Part shown: positions 21,981 through 34,300 of the stretch, piece by piece | How the letters are laid out: each line of letters starts with the position of its first letter | How positions within the stretch are numbered: position 1 is the stretch's first letter | Position numbers and translations under genes: made by a program | From: Diospyros lotus | Lineage: Eukaryota > Streptophyta > Magnoliopsida > Ericales > Ebenaceae | Length of the DNA stretch: 64,000 bases | Direction: 5' to 3' | Assembly (NCBI RefSeq): GCF_014633365.1 | Contig: NC_068344.1 | Span: 33,664,670 to 33,728,669 of the forward strand | Notes under the pieces: generated by a model | Database searches by the model: none | What the model saw: only the letters and a program-made list of their open reading frames with translations | Told to the model about the DNA's origin: nothing

Positions 21981-24050
21981 TGTAAAATATGAGTTACTTT
22001 TACGATGGTTTTCTTTTAATATATAGTCATTATTAAAAGGCATTTTAGGAAAAGCGTTATTCTTACACTTAAAATTGCCTTTGTTTTGTAAAGAAATCAT
22101 AACATTTGTAAATAGTCTTAGTGTGTCACACTTGAGGCTCTCTCTTTAATAATCATGTCATTATATATAGAAATTTTAATTGTATACTGTGATAGGTTAT
22201 TACCTGCCAAAACATGTGTCTACGAGCTCTGCACGATATAAGCTAAAATACAATAACGTTACTTTGAAATTGATATGTCAGCCACAAAAAAACACAAAGA
22301 AAAAAGGGTGAACACATTAAATAGGTGAGAGAAATTGGATCTCTTAGTTGAGCCGCAGCCCACAAGGGTCAAAAATGCCAGTTAAGACAGTGAGACAGAG
22401 AGAGACAGAGAGAGAGGGGGTCAAAAATGCCAGTTGAGAGAGAGAGAGTAGATAAGATGAAAGAAATAGTGTTTGTATTATTATTAATTTTTTTTTATGA
22501 TTAAATGTCAAAAATCTTGAAGAGAGTTGCTTTCCTTGTTGGTTTGCCCGACTGAATTCTAAATCTGAATGTAGTCACAATTTATACATATTTAGAATAT
22601 AATTTTAAGAAATGATTATCTTTTTCATGAATCTCATCCTTACAGATAAGATTTTCGAAGAGGTGACAGAACTTACCATGACTTTATCTTCATGTGGATG
22701 ATTTGTCTTTTAATTTTACTACTATTTTTAAATTAATATTATTTTTTAATAATAATTTTACCTTTTAAAATATCATAAAAATTTAAACTTTTAATATTTT
22801 TTTATATTTTATTGTCGCGCCATGTCCGACATCATATTCGGAATAGAGTTGGTATTATTATGATTAAGAATAGAGAGCTAGTGGTTGATTCAAATCCAAG
22901 TAGATGGAGGAGGGTGGTGGTGTAGGTAGGTGGGTGGTAGGCCCCCCCAAGATTCCGGTCCATTGAACCTAATTCTTCTTCATTGATACCAAAGATGAAC
23001 ACGACATGGAGAGATTTTGGAACAGTCTCCAACTCTTAACAGCTGCCCAAAAGCTCTTCATTCATTCATTCATCTCATAACACTCACATGGACATGGGAC
23101 ATATGGTGGCCTCTCTCTCTCTCTCTCTCTCTTCCCTTCATTGAATGTGCCGCCCTCTTGCTTTTCACACACACATCCAACTTTGAGACTTTTATAAAGT
23201 CTCACTCACCGTTTTCCAACAAGTTTCATTCATTGGAAATCATGACAGTGACCAAGGATGATCAACATTCAAGTATTAGTGATTCATGTTTTAATTAAAG
23301 CGTGTTCAAATGATTTATTTTATTTTTTTAATAAGTAGGGTATCGTCTCAATATCTAATAAATAATATATCAGAACTATATCTAATATATTTTGTATCTT
23401 GATTTTAATATTTTTTTATCAAATTGAATCAATCCATTAAAATTCTTTCCATCAGATAAAACTTGTTTATTAGTTATTTAAATGAATTGCCCCTCCCTTT
23501 AGAAATTTCGTCAAGCCCTGTGAACAAAAAGAAAGAAAGAAAGAAAGATAAAAACAAAGAAGAAGAAGAAATTTAATAGAAAAGGTTTAACCATGGCATG
23601 TGATATAGCCGCTTTAAGGAATACATTCATGAACATAGAGAATTTAAAATTTATGTAACTAATTCCACCTGTGAACAGAATAATAAATTATTTTTAACAA
23701 ATTCATATAAATCCTAACCAACCACCCAATTCTTCCACTATAGTCTCCAATAATTACTAATTCCCTTAATAATTAAGGGATATTCCCATTTCATTTACAG
23801 CCGGATAGGATCTAGAGATTCATCTTCCACAATTGTGTCTTGAGGAGATGGATTGAATCCAAAGAACAAAAATGGCAAGCCATTGAAATTCCATTGGAGA
23901 TAAACAAGCTGGACTGATTGAATGGCGAAATCACTTCCAACACATTTTCGTTTGCCTTTTTTGGATGATTCATTTAAATTAACTCCATTTTATTGTCAAA
24001 GATCAACCAAGACATGAAGGAAATTGGAGTTTACACACACACATATATAT
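21981..24050. other. Intergenic DNA between CIPK24 and EBF
   Basis: No gene is supported. It contains GA-rich runs (22390-22450), a CT dinucleotide run (about 23110-23131) and AT-rich stretches. Short open frames here lack family resemblance and codon structure. Confidence 0.5.
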
Positions 24051-24817
24051 AACACACACACAAAAGGGACATTTTATTTCATTACAGGCAACAGAGTAGT
24101 AGTTGCAGTGTACAATTCAAAGACAGAGAGACCTGCAGAAATAGGGCTTTGATGAAACCCTAAAAAACTAGGGCTCTGGTAAGCAAAAAACAACCCAAAT
24201 ACAAGGTTGTCATGGCAAACCAAATGAATTAGCTGCCATGGCCAGAGCCCATGAAATCTGAGGCACCCACCACTCAGAATTTACCACAGAACACCACTCT
24301 CTTAACAGGACACCTAAAGACAAACAACCATAACAAGAAATTCTCAAAACACATGAAACACTCAAACTGACATTAAATCCAGAAAACAGACTCTTTTGGT
24401 AGGCAATAGATAGATAAACAGATAGACGAACTCTAATATGGCAGGCACATCAGGAATGAGCAAGTGAATAAGCTGGCTGAAACACTGAACCGGAATACCC
24501 ACAAACACCTGAAACCGGAGCTCCGTGACTGTATTCGCCAGGAACCATGGCCGGGAAAGAGGCCGCCTCCCACATATCAGGCGCGGCTAAAAGGGCTGAA
24601 ACAGGTTCTGTACTAGACCTGCAAAAAAAGGGGTGGAAAAGGTATCGGCCGAAGTTCCTGTGAAACAACTGAGCTACCGGATTACCAGGAGGCTCACTTC
24701 TGATGTGCCAAAAACGAAGTAGTATTATTAAGCTGCTGCTACTGGTTCTGGAGAGCGCTTTAGGGAGCTTTAGGCTTCTGTAATAAGCTATCTTCATCGT
24801 TTTTTTACCTTTGTGAT
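24051..24817 (-). other. Probable 3' UTR of the EBF gene
   Basis: Lies downstream of the F-box stop on the minus strand. Transcript-sense U-runs of six or more occur near 24163, 24185 and 24622. In Arabidopsis, poly-U motifs in EBF1/2 3' UTRs mediate EIN2-dependent translational repression, so these are candidates. A splice-like donor at 24808 and a strong acceptor at 24619-24620 could bound a 190-bp UTR intron. Confidence 0.4.
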
Positions 24818-27483
24818 CTAGCATAGGATATCACATCTCCACAAGGCTCCTTCAAGGCGCTCAATGGTGCTGTTGCTGATTGAGCAGTGCTGGAGATTCA
24901 GTCCCCCCAGTGTCTTGCCCAACTTTCTGAGGTAAGGCAAGCTCTTGTTCGATACCTTTGCGCAACCCGAGAGGGAAAGGACCTGCAGAGTAAGTTGCTC
25001 GCCATGACACAAAGCAATGATGCCCAAGTCGGTGATTGAACACTTGGACACGTCGAGATCATTCAGTACTAGGCAGTTCTCTGCAACAGCCACCATGCTT
25101 TGGTCAGTGAGCTTGTAGCAGCCATCGAGATTCAGCACTTCGAGAGTTCCACCGTGGAGCCTAGCAATGGCCGAAACCACTTCATCTGTCACATTCAAGC
25201 ATCCACTGAGGTTCACCTTAACAAGGCCTGCCTCGCAGCTCTCCACGAGTGGAAGAAGTCCAGCATCGTTTATTCCACAAAGCCCAGATAGATCTAATTG
25301 ACGTAGCTGAGGGCACAACTTCGCTAACATAGCCAAGCTACGACTTCCAAAACCAGGGCAGCTTCGAATGGACAAGCAGCGAAGAGATTCACATGGAGAT
25401 AGCATGGGCGTTTCCACTGCAAGATCCTTGATTCCCATACATTTAACTAGGGAAAGAGACTTTAACTTCGAGCCACAATTTGAGAGGGCACCCAAAATCC
25501 CCGATTGGGTGATCCGGTTGCACTCTTCCAACTGTAAATTTTCAAGAGATCCAGCAGCCCTAGCAAAAGCCACAAGTCCACCATCAGATACAAAGCAACA
25601 CTTGCGAAGGCACATCTGTTTCAAGTTATGGCAGCCCTTGGCTATGGCCTCAAGACTCCTGTCGGTTGTCCCCCCACAAGAAGTAATTGTCAAAGATGTC
25701 AATTTCTGCAAACCCTGAGCCTTACCCATGACCCAGAAGCCCTTCTCACTCACATTTTGAAGCCCATTAAGGGTGAGATTCGTAATAGCCTTTCCGTAAT
25801 GCCCAATTACAGCAAGAGAAATATCTGTGACCCGCAGTGCCTGAAACTTTACCTTGGTCAAGACGGAGGAGGTTGACGACACAAGGCTTGCAACTCCCTG
25901 ATCCCCAACCAAAGGGCAGTCTCGGATTGCGATGCACTGCAACTTTGGGCAGAATTGTGCAATACCTTCCAAGCTCTCATTGCTGATGTTCGGACAAGAT
26001 TCAATTGTTAAAGCAGTCAGATTCGGGGAATTCTTGGCAATTGCAATCATACCCTTGTTGGAAATTGAAGGACACTGGCAGAGATCAAGTTTCTCCAACA
26101 AGTGGCATTCCTTGGCTATCTCAAGTAAACCCTCATCGCCTACAGAGGGGACATCCCAGAGAGAAAGGACCCTCAAAGAAGGGCAACCACGGGCAACAGC
26201 CGAGAGCCCAAGATCTGTGACTTGACGAGATGAATTGCTTCCCCTTATAGAAAGCTTGCCAAGCCCCCCACAGCTGGAGGTTCCAACTGCAATAGCAGCA
26301 AGTCTAATGTCTGTAGCTTTCTTCCCTTCCAAACACCTTGAAAGATGTCCATTGCTTTCAGATTCCACATCCTCCCTACCAGAGACCATTTCAACATCAT
26401 CTGATGATTCCTCGGCGTTCTTGCTCCGGCAAATCTCTGAGTTTCGGAGACTGCTCAAGAGCAGAAGCCAGCGCTTGGATACACAAGCAGAGGCACTCCT
26501 CGCTTGGCCTCCAGGGAGGCGCCTGAAAATCTCAAAAAGACATTCATCGGGAAGAGTTTCGATGGAGGGCTTCCTCTCCTCCTCGTATATGTTTCCTGAG
26601 GAAGCAAACGGGGAACTGATTCTAGCCCGCTTGCTTGGAGGGCAATATGCATCCAAATGGGAATAAACAGACCCCCCAAAGTAGAATTCATCATCCCCTG
26701 TAAATCCAATAACAAATTAACATCAGCTAAACCTCTCAACACACATTCATAACACCAACAATCAGAGAAAATTCAAGACAACAACAAAATACCAAGCCTT
26801 TATCCCACTATGAGGATTGGCTAAATTCTAGCTTTCGATTCCATTTTATCTACGATCTTATCGTTTAGAAGACCAATACAATTAATATCAAACAGAAGTG
26901 TGTCTCTGACAAAGTTTTCCAAACCAAAAGGTTCGGTTCGGATCAAGAAGGTCTAAAGTCTATAAGATACAAGGATGGTCTTTCAATCTAATACATGAAC
27001 CAGAAGCAAACAAAGCATCATATTTTCACAAGATCATCCCCTCAAAATCCAATAACAAACTTACTTAAGCTAAATCTGCCCACACAAATCCATGGCATCA
27101 GAAACTCCCTTCTTGAGATTCAGTTTTGCAAGATTTAATAAGGAAAACGGGAGAATATTTCTTCAGCTAGCTTTGCTTACAAGAAAAGAACTTTTAGTGG
27201 AGGCGAAGGAGGAGAAAATCTCATTTTCTTGGAAAATTTGTGTAAAACTACACTTGTTTGAACAAAAGGGTGTCTATGTTACAAGAATTTCATATCAAAA
27301 CGCTCATGGCCAACAGATTCTAAAGCCTAAACAATAAAAGAATGGCCTTTCCATCTATACAACGAACCAGAAACAATCAAGCACAATATTTCACAAGAAT
27401 CACAACCCTGAAACCAAAACCAACAGATTCAATTAAGGAATCGGAATCGGAAACCTACCACTGTAATTGACGAGAGTAGGCAT
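24818..27483 (-). CDS. EIN3-binding F-box protein (EBF1/EBF2 type)
   Basis: Substrate receptor of an SCF ubiquitin ligase that, in Arabidopsis, targets EIN3/EIL1 and so restrains ethylene responses in the nucleus. Two coding exons on the minus strand: 27483-27459 (start MPTLVNYSG) and 26697-24818, joined across a 761-bp GT-AG intron with one base of the split Gly codon in exon 1. The product is 634 aa; Arabidopsis EBF1 and EBF2 have 628 and 623. The F-box lies about residues 53-92 (ETLPDECLFEIFRRLPGG...SKRW), the signature SLEGKKATDIRLAAIAVGTS follows, and then leucine-rich repeats of the cysteine-containing type run from about 140 to the end at WRCDILC. No disruption is seen. EBF1 and EBF2 cannot be told apart from this sequence alone. 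Confidence 0.95.
26776..26902 (-). mobile_element. RTE LINE 3' fragment in the EBF intron
   Basis: Plus-strand sequence 'acaacaacaaaataccaagc' followed by 'ctttatcccacta' is the same 3' end as the copy in CIPK24 intron 6, in the same orientation. It is heavily 5'-truncated, to roughly 125 bp. Confidence 0.65.
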
Positions 27484-27760
27484 GGTTGTTCCTGAGCACA
27501 AACACAAACCCCGCAGCCGAGAGCAAAAACGATCGGACAGATCACCGAAAACAACGAAACCCAGATCAGAAAAATGCCAAGATCTTGAACAGCCGATTGC
27601 ATTACAGTCAAAAGAGGTCCAAGATCATCAGGAACCCTACGCTGTAGTAGGGCAAAAAAGTGGAGAAATATGGAGAAGGAAGAGAGAGAGAGAGAGACAG
27701 AGAGAGAAAGGGGTAGATGAATGAACGCTGTTGCCATTCCGCGTTAACAATCATGTATCA
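27484..27760 (-). promoter_or_regulatory. EBF 5' leader and core promoter region
   Basis: Upstream of the EBF ATG. In transcript sense it holds a long CT/TC run (plus-strand GA repeat at about 27680-27712), common in plant leaders. A 'tatatata' stretch at about 27758-27768 is a reasonable TATA position. Confidence 0.45.
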
Positions 27761-28575
27761 TATATATACACAACACATACATGATACATGATGTGAATCG
27801 ATATTTCATGGAAACAATGTCTGGTGACGTACCGATCTTTGAGATACGTGACTCCTCTTGTCTCTTCTCGGAGCAGTGTTCAATGAACACTTCCTTAAAA
27901 CCGGAAATTGCCGGTTATTCCTCGTGGCTCGCCACTTGTAACCTACGTGTCCCTGACCGACAACCGGCTCGGCTGCCCTCTGTTTACTATTTTCAGCCCA
28001 AATAAATAAATAAATAATCGCTTGAGATCTTTGGAATCACTAATCACTTGTATTTGAGTTTTGGACTGTGAAATAATTAGATAATTTTATAATAATAATA
28101 ATAATAATAATAATTCACAAAGTATACAATCTAAGTAATAATTATATAAAGATTTGAGCATTTGAGTTTGGTCATAGCCATAGATGAGGCAATCAAATGG
28201 TCTTTTTAGGTTTGGGAGGCGCCCTTAGCTTTTTGAGAAGTTATTTTATAAAAAAAATTAAAATAGTTCCTAAAATGAATTCTCCTTTAAATTAACCTTT
28301 TTTTATTTTGTTTAAGATAATAAAAAAGAAATATTTTTTAATATTAATATGAGAATTTGAAGTATTTTCAAAATGCAACGGAGAGAAGATACTAGAAAAG
28401 TCTAGGAGTTTTTTTTTTTATTTTTGATTGATTGAAAAATGAGGTTCTATTTTTTTTTTTTTTATAGGGTAAGCTAGTAACAACTGACCACTATCAATCG
28501 TTGCTTGCAACATAACCCTGTCGACGATGGAGTTATGCTACCCCATCGCTAAGAAGGGTTGGCAATGGGTTTTCA
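27761..28575. other. Intergenic DNA
   Basis: No gene supported. A 74-codon plus-strand frame at 27781 has no recognisable family. An ATA microsatellite lies at about 28091-28113. The stretch from 28190 is AT-rich. Confidence 0.4.
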
Positions 28576-28865
28576 AATCCTGTCGGTGATTACGGTTAAA
28601 ACTAGAAAAATTATTTTGTGTATAATTATCGGATAGTGTGTTTGGAGAAGAGAAAGAGGTGGAGGTGCAAACTTTTGTCGATAGTTAGGGCTAAAACTAA
28701 AATAACTATTTGTGTATAGTTGTCACGACAATATAGTTAGAGAAGGGAGAAAGGTGGAGGTGCAAATCTTTGTCGGCAATCAGGGTTAAAACTAAAATAA
28801 CTATCTTGTGTATAGTTGTCGCGACAGTGTGGTTGGGGAAGAGAAAGAGGTGGAGGTGCAAACCG
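28576..28865. repeat. Three-copy tandem repeat, about 95-bp unit
   Basis: Three direct copies share 'ggtggaggtgcaaa' (near 28658, 28753, 28849), 'gttaaaactaaaataact' and 'gtgtatagttgtc'. Spacing is about 95 bp. The unit has no evident coding content. Confidence 0.8.
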
Positions 28866-29354
28866 ATTATATTAGTTAATGTATTGACAATATGGAAGTT
28901 GTCGGCAACGAGCTTGTAATTAATGTGTGGGGGTAAAAGTAGATGACAATAAAGATCAATTGAACATTTTCTAAATCGTCTTTGAGTCGAAAGATCAATA
29001 GATTTTGAGTAAATATAATCGAGGTGTGCTAGATGTTGATGGACGCGAAAACATAGGTGACCTACATCATTTGTAGGGATGACTTTTTTTTTTCAAAAAA
29101 AAATCGATATAAATAAACTAAGCAATTACTAAATAGGAAATACGGTTTAAATTCCACCTCCAAATATATATATATATATATACATTATGTTACTTCTCTA
29201 AAGAAAAACTATAAAAAACAGCATCTAATTTCAAATTGGTTGAGAATTGTCAACTTATTTGATTTATTTAACTTTTAATAATCATATATATATATATATT
29301 AAATTTGTAAAATAATTATATCTATCTAACATACCCTTAAAGGACATGAATTAT

Positions 29355-29711
29355 CAGGGGTGAACATTCGGTAATCAAATCGAACCGATCGAATAGTTGC
29401 TCAAATTAAAAAATAAAACAAAAATTTAAAAAATAAAAAAATAACCCTTTTGTTCTATTGAACAACTTATTCTTTTAGAATTTTTCTGAATTTTGCCATT
29501 CTTTATTTTTTAATTTAATAAAAAACAACATTATTTTTGGTATTTCGATGGTTTCAATTATTTTATTTTTGTTTTTCAATAAGGAAACTGAACAGAACTA
29601 AAAAAGTAAAATTTAAATAATTAAATCAAACCACTTAAAACAAATTAAACCGAATTGAATCATCGACTAATTTTGACCGATTTAATTTAACTAAAATTGT
29701 AGTCACCCTTT
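29355..29711. mobile_element. Candidate non-autonomous hAT-like element
   Basis: The left end 'caggggtgaacattcggt' and the right end 'gtagtcaccctt' are imperfect inverted repeats. The interior has the 'accgatttaa/tcggtaatcaaatcgaacc' repeats typical of small plant hAT derivatives. No clean target duplication is visible, so this is tentative. Confidence 0.4.
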
Positions 29712-31081
29712 CCTTACTAATTGTGAACTTTCAGCGGCAACGTCACAAGATGTATGGTTCTCTTCTCTTGGACAATTGAATTGGGATTGGGATTGGGATT
29801 GGGATTGGTTGGTGATATGTGCGCGCGCAAGTCCATTGTGTCCAAAGGATAAACTTTGAGACTAAACGACGGTCTAGATTGGAAGAAGGAAGCTTGGATG
29901 GAATCAAGGGATTGATTGGCATGGGATTTGGTTGCTTTGCTTGAAGAAGCAAGCCAGCCCCTGGACTGGACTGGACTGGACTGGAGGCTGGTTGGAGCCA
30001 TCTCAAACTTTGATTTTGATTTGGTTTCATTTTGTGTGCTGCTAATGGCTAATGCTATTACATCATGTCAAACTTGTCTTCCCTCTACATAAATAAAATA
30101 ATAATAATATTCAATCTAAATTTACAATACAAATTTTCTTGGTATAGAATCTTCTATAATAGAAATTATGTAAGAATAATATAAGAAAGCCTGCCTTTTG
30201 GGTTTCCCTTTGCATCTCTGCTCAGTACGTTTCCTTTGTTTTTTAAGTACTGGTGCCATGACATATACAAAATAAAAAAGCTTATTAATAATAATAATAA
30301 TTATTATTATTATTAAAACCAAAAACTCATACTCATGGTTATAAAAAAATGCTATTAATTAATTGTATGTTTTGTCATATAAACTTTGGCTTATTATGTA
30401 TTTTTATTTAAGAATAATTAGATTTACCGTTTGTTTAATTAAATTTATCATTAACCTTATAAAAACCCACTTAAATCATTTTATGAAAAAACACGTTTGA
30501 TATTCATGAAATTTGGCCTATTTCTGAGTTTCATTGTTATTTTATAATAAATAATATTAAGAATTATGACTGATAATATCTTTTTATTAGAGAAAATTAA
30601 AAAAAAATTATATATTATTATTTTCTCTATTTAACGTCTCATTCAATAAAAATATAATACATAACTAACGTCATTAATCATGATTTCTAATATTATTCAT
30701 TCACAATATATCCTTTTTTTTTAACTCCAAGTCATCGTTGTTTTGTAGGTAGGTGGCCTTAGAAATTGAAAAATGTGCAAGTTGAGATGAAGGGTAGCTG
30801 GTCGCTTTTGCCTTTTGTGTAAAGCTTTTCCATGGATGGGTGGGGATGGATGGAAGAATTTATTGAGTTTAGTTTAAGTGTGTTATGTTTTAATTGGTAA
30901 ACCAACCACTATTATTTATTATGGTCTTAAGAAACGCATTAAAAAGAAAGAGGTGGCACATAATGAATGGGGGGTGGTGGTGGGTTTGATGAGCATTAAT
31001 TAATTAATTAAAAAAGCTGACATTTTGGTTGCTTATAGTTGTAGTATAGCATTGCTTAAGACTAAAATGAATATTATCGCT
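29712..31081. other. Intergenic DNA with short microsatellites
   Basis: Contains a (TTGGGA) hexamer run at about 29778-29808, a (CTGGA) run at 29957-29985 and an (AAT/ATT) palindromic microsatellite at about 30282-30316. No gene with family resemblance was recognised. Confidence 0.5.
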
Positions 31082-31390
31082 TTAGATATTATTTGTTAAT
31101 TAAGATATAAATTATAAAAAGTAGAATATAAAAAATATTTTAAATAAAAATAATTTTTATTGTATTTATTAAATTTATTTTTCTTCAGATAAATTTATAA
31201 AAATAAATTTATCTTAAATCTTATAAATAAAAAAAAATACATATATCTTTCAATACATTTTAAAAAATTTAATAAATGGTTTGATAAAAATTTTAAAATA
31301 TTTCTTACCATTCTATATCTTAATTTGAAGATCATTTTAACTTTATCTTGATATAATATTATTTTATTCATTTTAACAAATGCTACATTT
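31082..31390 (+). mobile_element. MITE-like element, family M copy B
   Basis: Same orientation as copy A. Left end 'ttagatattatttgtt', right end 'cattttaacaaatgctac'. Interior 'ttgtatttattaaattta' and 'caatacattttaaaaaattt' match the other copies. Confidence 0.6.
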
Positions 31391-34300
31391 AAAAATAAAG
31401 TTATATAAAATGATGGGAACTCTATCTTATCCATTTCTTTATTCTACAGAATTTCCTTCAAACATCTTTTAACCTTTTAATTTCCTTTAGAAAAAGAAAA
31501 ACTATATATATATATATGTCTTGGGACGAGTGTGGAATGTTACTTTTTCTTCTATAAAAAATGTAAAGATAATATAAATTTTAATGAATTCCAATAGAAG
31601 AACTCTAACCTTACTAAAAACAGAGAATTTTATTTTTTATAAACCAAATATATATATATAGCATGAAGGATTTCACTTAATGATAGATAGCAAAATAAAG
31701 AAAGAAAGAAAGAAAGAAAGAAAAATTGGGTTCTCCTCATGTGGGGATATATATGGAGGCAGGCTTCAGTTCAGCTTGTTTTGATGAATCGATTATTTAT
31801 GCACGTTAGTCTTGCTTGAGCTCTTCTATTTGTTGTCAACTTGTATATTATTGACCATCTGACCCTTCTAGTTAAATAAATAAATAAATAAAATAATAAT
31901 TAGATAGAAAGAAAGAAGCCAAACAAACGATGCATGTATATAACAAAATAAATAAATAAATAAACCATTCCATTCATGAAAAATATTTTCCATGTGAAAA
32001 CGATCGAGGTGTCCAAACTTCCACCTCCCATTCATTCCCCATAATATATAACCCATTCTTATTTCCCCCCATATATATATATATATAATATTTTACTCAA
32101 TAACTAATTATTATAAATTGATCAAATATATAATAATTTTACCCAAAATTAATAATAGTTAAGAATAATAATCTTATTCAAAATTAACAATAAATCCATT
32201 TAGTCGCTACTATAAATTATTATTAACTTTAAATAAAATCATCTTAAATTTTGTGTGTAGTTAATTTACAAAACTAATTTGTGGGTACATGAGATTTTTG
32301 TAACTAAAAACTAAAATAAATAAAATAGTGGAAGAAAGAAAGAAAGAAACCCTGCAAACACTTCTGCACGTGAAGAATATTTTCCCAAATATGTGAAAGG
32401 AAGATGAAAAAATGAAAACAATTTTCTTGGAACTAGGATGACACAGCTGTTGCCAGCCAGGAATTTCATTTAGTAAGTTTGGAAAACAATTTTTTTTTTT
32501 AATTTTGTGACTTGATTTCATTGGGGGAAAGGATTTAGTTAATCTAAAATAGGTTATTATTTTGATTTTTTATATATGGGATTTAGTATTTTTTAATACA
32601 TTTTTACTATTGAATTTCATAAAAAAATGTGTTATTTTTCATGAAAAATAATGTCTATAAAACACAAAATGTCAGAAAAATGACCAAATTCTATATAAAA
32701 TATTACTAATCAAATACCGAAAAATAAAAAATAACATCATTTTTTAAGTAAAAAATTATATAAATCAAACAGTTTAAACTTTTAATTTTTAAAAATTCAT
32801 TTTTCTTAGAATTTAATTTCCCAATATTTATTTTTTTCCCACCCAAATTCTACCCTTCTAATTAAAAGAGAGCTAAGAATAGTGGTGGGAAAATTGAGTG
32901 AATTTTTTAAAATTGAAGTGATGTGTTAAATTTTGATTGGTTTGCTAAATATTAAGTGTTAAATTTAACTAACTAAACATTTAAGTGGGTTGGGGTTGGG
33001 TTGGAACGAGGAGGATTTGGTGTCATCAGAGCTACTTTGTAATTTAATTTTACGAGCAGGAAGCTGAGCCCCCAGACCCAGTTAGCTCCTTACGTCAAGT
33101 GAATGAATCTGCTCTTCTCAAAAGCCAATAGCCAATAGCCAATTGCAGTGCAGTGCAGTGCATGCACCCAATCAATCAATATTATTATTAGGTTTATTCA
33201 AAGCAAAGCAGACGCGGTTTGGTTAAATTAAATGTACTGAGCACGCAGGAAGACTGGCTCCGCCTGCCTGGCTACCCACTACTGACTACTACCCATTAAT
33301 TGCTTACATATATATATATATATTTAAAATGTGATTTGAATATTCAATTGTGTGTTCTTTTTATAGTATTTATTTATTTATATATTGATGTATTATATTT
33401 TATATTATTATATCAACATATAAGTATCACTAAAATGTCAAAATTTAATGTTTAAATAACAATTTTAATATATATATATATACACGCATATATGCGAGAG
33501 AGAATTTGATTTGGAGAGGAAACCTAAGACATGTGTTAGTTAATTTTGAACAAACCCATGTGATTTCTGCCCTAAATTAAAACGTTTGGAACCATTTCTT
33601 GTGGAATTCCTTCTGTCCATAAAAGTACCACTAGCTACCTCAATGTCATTGGTATTTTTCACACTAATTACAAAGTCACTTTAACGTTTCCTTCGTTTGA
33701 AAAAAAAAAATAATAATAAATTTTTGAAAAAAAAAATCCTAAAATATTTGGCTTGTTATAATTTGAGAATTTGGACACTTATTGAGAAGAAGAAATGGCG
33801 AAAAAAGAGACATTGATAGAATCATACGACAATTCAAATAGCAGCCTAAACAACAATAACAAGGAGAAGACAAATGGATGGAGACGACGGATACAAAATA
33901 AGTTAATTGAGTCTCTTTAGGATAAGGGAAGTCGAAAAAGACATATCAGGATAACAAGAAATGACTTTTCATCTAACAAATGGGAAGTCACCAACTTATG
34001 TGTCATTTTAAATTAGTTTTTTTTTGTTAATTAGAATTAATTTTTCATCAACTTTTATATTTTTCTTACTCCAAAATACTAAAAAATAGAAAAAGTAATT
34101 TTAAACAAAAGGCTTCCCTAGACCAACAGAGATAAATTAATTCTTTTTAAGATAGGATCATAATTGATTCTTATCATTTCTTTTATACCCACATATATAT
34201 ATATATATATCTAAACTTAAACTTGTGGGTAAAGTAGGATAAATCAGTGGTCCCTTGGAACTGAGGGGCCTTTCTCCCTTAGCCCAGAAGAATAAAAAGA

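Noticed and set aside
24450..24824. 124-codon minus-strand frame overlapping the EBF stop codon
   Set aside because: It lies in the 3' UTR, has no domain I recognise, and is best explained by chance openness.
27781..28005. 74-codon plus-strand frame upstream of EBF
   Set aside because: No family resemblance, and it lies in the divergent promoter region.
29778..29808. Telomere-like hexamer repeat
   Set aside because: The unit is TTGGGA, not the plant telomere TTTAGGG, and there are only about four copies.
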